Shown here: piece after piece, positions 13,315-16,377 of the stretch
Layout: every line of letters begins with the position of its first letter
How positions within the stretch are numbered: the first letter of the stretch is position 1
NCBI GenBank assembly: GCA_002424295.1
Contig: DIQY01000004.1
Location: forward strand, 1 to 16,377
DNA from: Ruminococcaceae bacterium UBA5450
Lineage (GTDB): Bacteria; Bacillota; Clostridia; Oscillospirales; Acutalibacteraceae
Direction: 5' to 3'
Length of the DNA stretch: 16,377 nt
Position numbers and translations under genes: made by a program
The notes under the pieces: model-generated
Told to the model about the DNA's origin: nothing
Seen by the model: the letters and a program-made list of their open reading frames with translations, nothing else
Database searches by the model: none

Positions 13315-14076
13315 ATGAAAAATATGTTTGATTTGGGCGGCAAATCTGCTCTGGTTACCGGTGGTACCAGGGGATTGGGCCGCGGCATGGCGGAAGGCCT
13401 TGCCGAAGCAGGTGCAAAAGTCGTAATTGTCGGCTCTTCCGCAGGCGTTTTGAAAACTGCCGAAGAACTGCGTGCAAAAGGACTTGACGTTGCAGGAATC
13501 CGTGCGGATTTAGGTCAGCGCGATAAAATTCCCTCCATGTTCCAAGAAGCATTAAAAATGCTCGGCGGTAAAATTGATATTCTTTTAAACGACGCCGGTG
13601 TTCAGCGCAGAAATCACTGTGAAGACTTTACCTTGGAAGACTGGGATACTGTTATCAATGTCAATCTGAACGCTGTCTTTGTGCTCTGTCAGCTAGCAGG
13701 GCGTGAAATGCTCAAACAGGGCAGCGGAAAAATCATTAATATGGCTTCTATGCTGAGTTTCTTCGGCGGATTTACCGTTCCAGCCTATGCTGCCAGCAAG
13801 GGCGCTGTTGCTCAGCTGACAAAAGCGCTTTCCAATGAATGGGCAGGCAAAAATATTCAGGTAAATGCCATTGCTCCCGGTTATATGGCAACCGAAATGA
13901 ATACTGCCCTCATTAATGACAACGGCCGCAATACTGAAATTCTTGCTCGAATCCCGGCCGGCCGCTGGGGCACCCCCGAGGATATGAAGGGTCTTGCGGT
14001 ATTCTTAGCAAGCGACGCCTCCAATTATTTGAGCGGCGCCGTGATTCCGCTGGACGGCGGCTATCTGGCAAAATAA
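13315..14076 (+). CDS. kduD: 2-keto-3-deoxy-D-gluconate dehydrogenase / DKI reductase (KduD), SDR family
   Basis: 253 aa, the same length I recall for E. coli KduD. The ATG at 13315 follows GGAGG; the nearby in-frame GTG at 13303 lies on that ribosome binding site. Cofactor motif TGGTRGLG (residues 15-22); active-site Ser145, Tyr158 and Lys162 (YAASK). KduD hallmarks include KIINMASMLSFFGG, VNAIAPGYMATEMN, RIPAGRWGTPEDMKG and a C-terminal DGGYLAK. The usual NNAG is NDAG (Asn92-Asp93), a mild deviation. The enzyme interconverts 3-deoxy-D-glycero-2,5-hexodiulosonate and KDG in pectin or glycosaminoglycan uronate breakdown. Together with kduI and kdgK downstream the assignment is strong; 5-ketogluconate reductase is the main alternative. 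Confidence 0.92.
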   Translation: MKNMFDLGGKSALVTGGTRGLGRGMAEGLAEAGAKVVIVGSSAGVLKTAEELRAKGLDVAGIRADLGQRDKIPSMFQEALKMLGGKIDILLNDAGVQRRNHCEDFTLEDWDTVINVNLNAVFVLCQLAGREMLKQGSGKIINMASMLSFFGGFTVPAYAASKGAVAQLTKALSNEWAGKNIQVNAIAPGYMATEMNTALINDNGRNTEILARIPAGRWGTPEDMKGLAVFLASDASNYLSGAVIPLDGGYLAK

Positions 14077-14088
14077 GGAGGACTTTAA

Positions 14089-14448
14089 ATGGAAGCGAAA
14101 GATTTCAATTTTGAAATGGCACATATCGGCATCAATCAGGAAAATGCCGAAGAAGCAAAAAAAACAGCTGCTCTTTTAAACGCTCTTTTTGGATTTCCCA
14201 CAAGGGAAACAGACGGCTCTATCTTTGTCAATGAGCAGTTTGAAGTGATGAAGTCCCCCTTCCTCGGGAAGCTTGGACACATCGCGATCCGCACGGATGA
14301 CCCGGAAAAAGCGCGCAAGTATCTCGAAGAAAAGGGCATCAAATTTAACGAAAGCAGCGCGAACTACGGCCCCGGCGGCAAGCTCAATACCATCTATTTT
14401 GCAGAGGATATTGCCGGATTTGCCTTTCATCTCGTTCGCAGAAAATAA
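14089..14448 (+). CDS. Stand-alone VOC (glyoxalase/bleomycin-resistance fold) protein of the KDG/KDPG cluster
   Basis: 119 aa with ribosome binding site AAGGAGG; 12 bp after kduD and 19 bp before kduI, so a true operon member. The VOC beta-alpha-beta-beta-beta pattern is visible twice: MAHIGINQENAEEAKKTAAL then LNALFGF, and LGHIAIRTDDPEKARKYLEEKG then YFAEDIAGFAFHLV. From memory, this type of domain ('HIGIN..N.EEA', 'EVMK.P.LG..GHIAI') also occurs as a C-terminal extension of some Firmicute KDPG aldolases, so it may be a detached partner of that enzyme. VOC metal ligands are not complete in an obvious way (a His near each half only). Catalysis on a keto-deoxy sugar acid, or an accessory role, is inference. 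Confidence 0.8.
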   Translation: MEAKDFNFEMAHIGINQENAEEAKKTAALLNALFGFPTRETDGSIFVNEQFEVMKSPFLGKLGHIAIRTDDPEKARKYLEEKGIKFNESSANYGPGGKLNTIYFAEDIAGFAFHLVRRK

Positions 14449-14467
14449 TTGACCAAGGAGGTTATTT

Positions 14468-15313
14468 ATGATGGATATTCGTTACAGCACAAATCCGCGC
14501 GACGTCAAACGCTATACAACCGACGAACTGCGGAATGAATTTTTGATTCAAAATCTTTATGTACCGGATCAGGTCACCGCTACTTATTCCCACGTTGACC
14601 GCATGGTCGTCCTGGGGATCTACCCTGTCAATCAGAAAGTCTCCATTGATCAGGGCATCGATATTTGGAAAAATTTCGGCACCCATTATTTTCTGGAGCG
14701 CCGTGAAGCCGGTGTCTTTAATTTGGGCGGCAAAGGCTCGATCACTGCCGACGGCAAAAACTATCCCATGGGATTTGAGGATTGCCTCTACATCACTATG
14801 GGGACAAAAGAAGTAACCTTCCAGAGCGCTGATTCGAAAGATCCCGCAAGATTTTATCTGGTTTCCGCTCCGGCACATAAGCCCTGCAAAACAACTTTTA
14901 TTTCTTTCGAGCAGGCGAATAAGCGCCCCTGCGGCAGTGAAGGAACTGCCAACAAGCGCGTTATTAATCAGTTTATTCATCCCGATATTCTGGAAACCTG
15001 CCAGCTTTCGATGGGTCTTACCCAGTTAGCGCCCGGCAGCGTTTGGAACACTATGCCCGCCCATACACATGAGCGCCGCATGGAGGTTTATACCTATTTT
15101 AACATTCCAAAAGACAATGTCGTTTTTCACATGATGGGACAGCCGCAGGAAACCCGCCATATCGTCATGCAGAATTATGATGCTGTGATCTCTCCCGCAT
15201 GGTCGATTCACGCTGGCTGTGGAACCTCTAATTATACCTTTATTTGGGCAATGGGCGGCGAAAACAAAGCGTTCGATGATATGGATGATGTTGCGATTCC
15301 AGATATGCGATAA
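14468..15313 (+). CDS. kduI: 5-keto-4-deoxyuronate isomerase (KduI)
   Basis: 281 aa against 278 in E. coli. Two adjacent ATGs (14468, 14471) follow GGAGG; I take the first. It isomerises 5-keto-4-deoxyuronate (from unsaturated uronates released by pectate or glycosaminoglycan lyases) to 3-deoxy-D-glycero-2,5-hexodiulosonate. The cupin-like zinc site is intact: His199, His201 and Glu206 (PAHTHERRMEVY) and His248 (WSIHAG), each offset by three from the E. coli ligands. Long conserved blocks such as LRNEFLIQNLYVPD, FLERREAGVFNLGGKG, ETCQLSMGLTQLAPG and FHMMGQPQETRHIVM leave little doubt. It feeds KduD, encoded two genes upstream. Confidence 0.97.
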   Translation: MMDIRYSTNPRDVKRYTTDELRNEFLIQNLYVPDQVTATYSHVDRMVVLGIYPVNQKVSIDQGIDIWKNFGTHYFLERREAGVFNLGGKGSITADGKNYPMGFEDCLYITMGTKEVTFQSADSKDPARFYLVSAPAHKPCKTTFISFEQANKRPCGSEGTANKRVINQFIHPDILETCQLSMGLTQLAPGSVWNTMPAHTHERRMEVYTYFNIPKDNVVFHMMGQPQETRHIVMQNYDAVISPAWSIHAGCGTSNYTFIWAMGGENKAFDDMDDVAIPDMR

Positions 15314-15402
15314 ATTTTCTGATAAAAAGAACGAAGCGATTTCCTGCAATTTAAAGCAGTCATTTCATTTTTGGGATTCTGCTTGTGAGGTGTTTTCATC
15401 GA

Positions 15403-16359
15403 ATGAACAAAAAAATTCTGACTTCTGGGGAGCCAATGGGGCTTTTTATCGCCGAGGAAGAAGCGCTCCTTGAAGATGTCAGGCATTTTTCCACATCGGT
15501 CGCCGGTGCGGAATTTAACGTAGCCGTAGGTCTTACCAGATTAGGGCATACCGTTGGTTATCTTACAAAGCTCGGCCGTGATCCCTTTGGCCGCCAGATT
15601 ATTAAAGTCATGAATCAGAATGGCATTGATACCTCTCTGACAGTAACTTCGGACGATCATGCTACCGGGTTTATGCTCAAAAGCAAGACCATCCACGGCG
15701 ATCCGGATATTTATTATTACCGCAAAAACTCAGCGGCTTCCACTATCTGCCCTGACGACGTAAAAGGACTCGACTTAAAAGCGTGGGATGCAATCCATTT
15801 GACCGGCATTCTCCCGGCAATCTCGGAATCTGCCCACCAAACGACGCTTTGCCTCATGAAAAAAGCAAAAGAAGCCGGTATCCCGATCTTTTTCGACCCG
15901 AATCTGCGTGAGCAGCTATGGAAAGACCGTGAAACAATGGTGCAAAGCATTAATTGTCTTGCTTCCATGGCAGACTATGTGATGCCGGGAGAGAATGAAG
16001 GAAAAATCCTTTGTGGCAGTGATGATCCTGCAAAAATCGGAGATTTTTATCTTCAAAACGGCGCAAAAACAGTAATTGTCAAGACCGGCTCAGATGGAGC
16101 GTGGGCGATCACAAAAGATCAAAAGCTTCATGTTCCGGCCTATGTGCCGAAAAAGATTGTGGATACAGTCGGCGCAGGAGACGGTTTCGCGGCCGGCGTC
16201 ATCAGTGCTGTTTTAGAGGAGCTTCCTCTCGAAAAAGCCATTTTGCGCGGCAATGCCATTGGCGTGATTCAAATTATGAACGTCAGCGACAATGAAGGAC
16301 TTCCCACCCGGGAAGAACTCAGCCGTTTTATGGCGGAAAATCAACCTAAAAGCTACTGA
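15403..16359 (+). CDS. kdgK: 2-keto-3-deoxygluconate kinase (KdgK), PfkB family
   Basis: 318 aa. ATG 15403 is preceded by GAGGTG; an in-frame GTG at 15385 overlaps that site. PfkB signature 1 is VAGAEFNVAVGLTRLG (residues about 33-48), and signature 2 is DTVGAGDGFAAGV with catalytic base Asp260. The N-terminus (ILTSGEPMGLFIAEEE), the 'IYYYRKNSAAST' substrate region and 'IFFDPNLREQLW' are typical of KDG kinases. It phosphorylates KDG to KDPG using ATP in the cytosol. It lies 90 bp after kduI with no clear terminator, and a fresh AAAGGAG follows its stop codon, so the operon continues; the expected next step is KDPG aldolase. Another sugar kinase (for example tagatose- or fructokinase-like) is less likely given the neighbours. 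Confidence 0.9.
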   Translation: MNKKILTSGEPMGLFIAEEEALLEDVRHFSTSVAGAEFNVAVGLTRLGHTVGYLTKLGRDPFGRQIIKVMNQNGIDTSLTVTSDDHATGFMLKSKTIHGDPDIYYYRKNSAASTICPDDVKGLDLKAWDAIHLTGILPAISESAHQTTLCLMKKAKEAGIPIFFDPNLREQLWKDRETMVQSINCLASMADYVMPGENEGKILCGSDDPAKIGDFYLQNGAKTVIVKTGSDGAWAITKDQKLHVPAYVPKKIVDTVGAGDGFAAGVISAVLEELPLEKAILRGNAIGVIQIMNVSDNEGLPTREELSRFMAENQPKSY

Positions 16360-16377
16360 AAGGAGATTGTTCCCAAA
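16360..16377 (+). promoter_or_regulatory. Ribosome binding site of a further operon gene beyond the window
   Basis: AAAGGAG begins right after the kdgK stop codon with no terminator, as at the other gene junctions of this operon. The coding start lies beyond the right edge. Confidence 0.6.

Noticed and set aside
1..16377. CRISPR array, insertion sequence or prophage remains
   Set aside because: No regularly spaced repeats, transposase, integrase or phage genes were seen on either strand.

Overview
The window reads as part of a low-to-moderate-GC Gram-positive genome, most likely a gut or anaerobic member of class Clostridia (Ruminococcaceae/Oscillospirales-like). The support is strong AGGAGG-type ribosome binding sites, canonical TTGACA/TATAAT promoters, paired FeoA genes, an ArsR-MATE pair, and a TRAP-linked kdu/kdg cluster in Firmicutes style. 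The species assignment is inference; the gene families are read directly from the sequence. The left half is AT-rich with several short transcription units. The right half, from about 8.2 kb, is visibly richer in G and C and is one long co-directional operon.

Region 1 (1-2527). At the left edge two leftward FeoA-type genes begin a ferrous-iron uptake operon, with a palindromic metalloregulator-like operator placed exactly between its -35 and -10 boxes. Divergent from it is a rightward gene for a REC-GGDEF-EAL protein, predicted to be a c-di-GMP phosphodiesterase with a degenerate GGDEF site. Its leader is about 205 nt and contains a long-range 12-bp pairing plus a possible hairpin-loop pseudoknot close to the start codon, which looks like a regulatory RNA I cannot classify.

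Region 2 (2600-4600). An ArsR-family repressor and a MATE efflux pump form a tight operon (TAA directly followed by ATG). A 36-bp interrupted palindrome overlaps the -10 box. A strong terminator follows, then a tRNA-Arg(CCT) on the minus strand. Just upstream of that tRNA is what looks like a decayed tRNA-Lys.

Region 3 (4700-6900). A small four-helix membrane protein lies on the minus strand. Divergent from it is an unrecognised 229-aa protein followed 28 bp later by a FadR-type GntR regulator with an intact predicted metal site.

Region 4 (6900-16377). A LacI-family regulator (GTG start) sits under a promoter carrying an AACCGGTTTCAT element. The same 12-mer recurs upstream of the next operon: TRAP transporter dctPQM, a D-2-hydroxyacid dehydrogenase, a zinc alcohol dehydrogenase, KduD, a stand-alone VOC-fold protein, KduI and a KDG kinase (PfkB). 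A ribosome binding site at the right edge implies the operon continues, plausibly with a KDPG aldolase. The core logic is uptake of an acidic sugar by the TRAP system, isomerisation of 5-keto-4-deoxyuronate by KduI, reduction to 2-keto-3-deoxygluconate (KDG) by KduD, and phosphorylation to KDPG by KdgK. The two extra dehydrogenases suggest a second entry route for keto- or aldonic acids such as 2-ketogulonate/idonate. That part is hypothesis.
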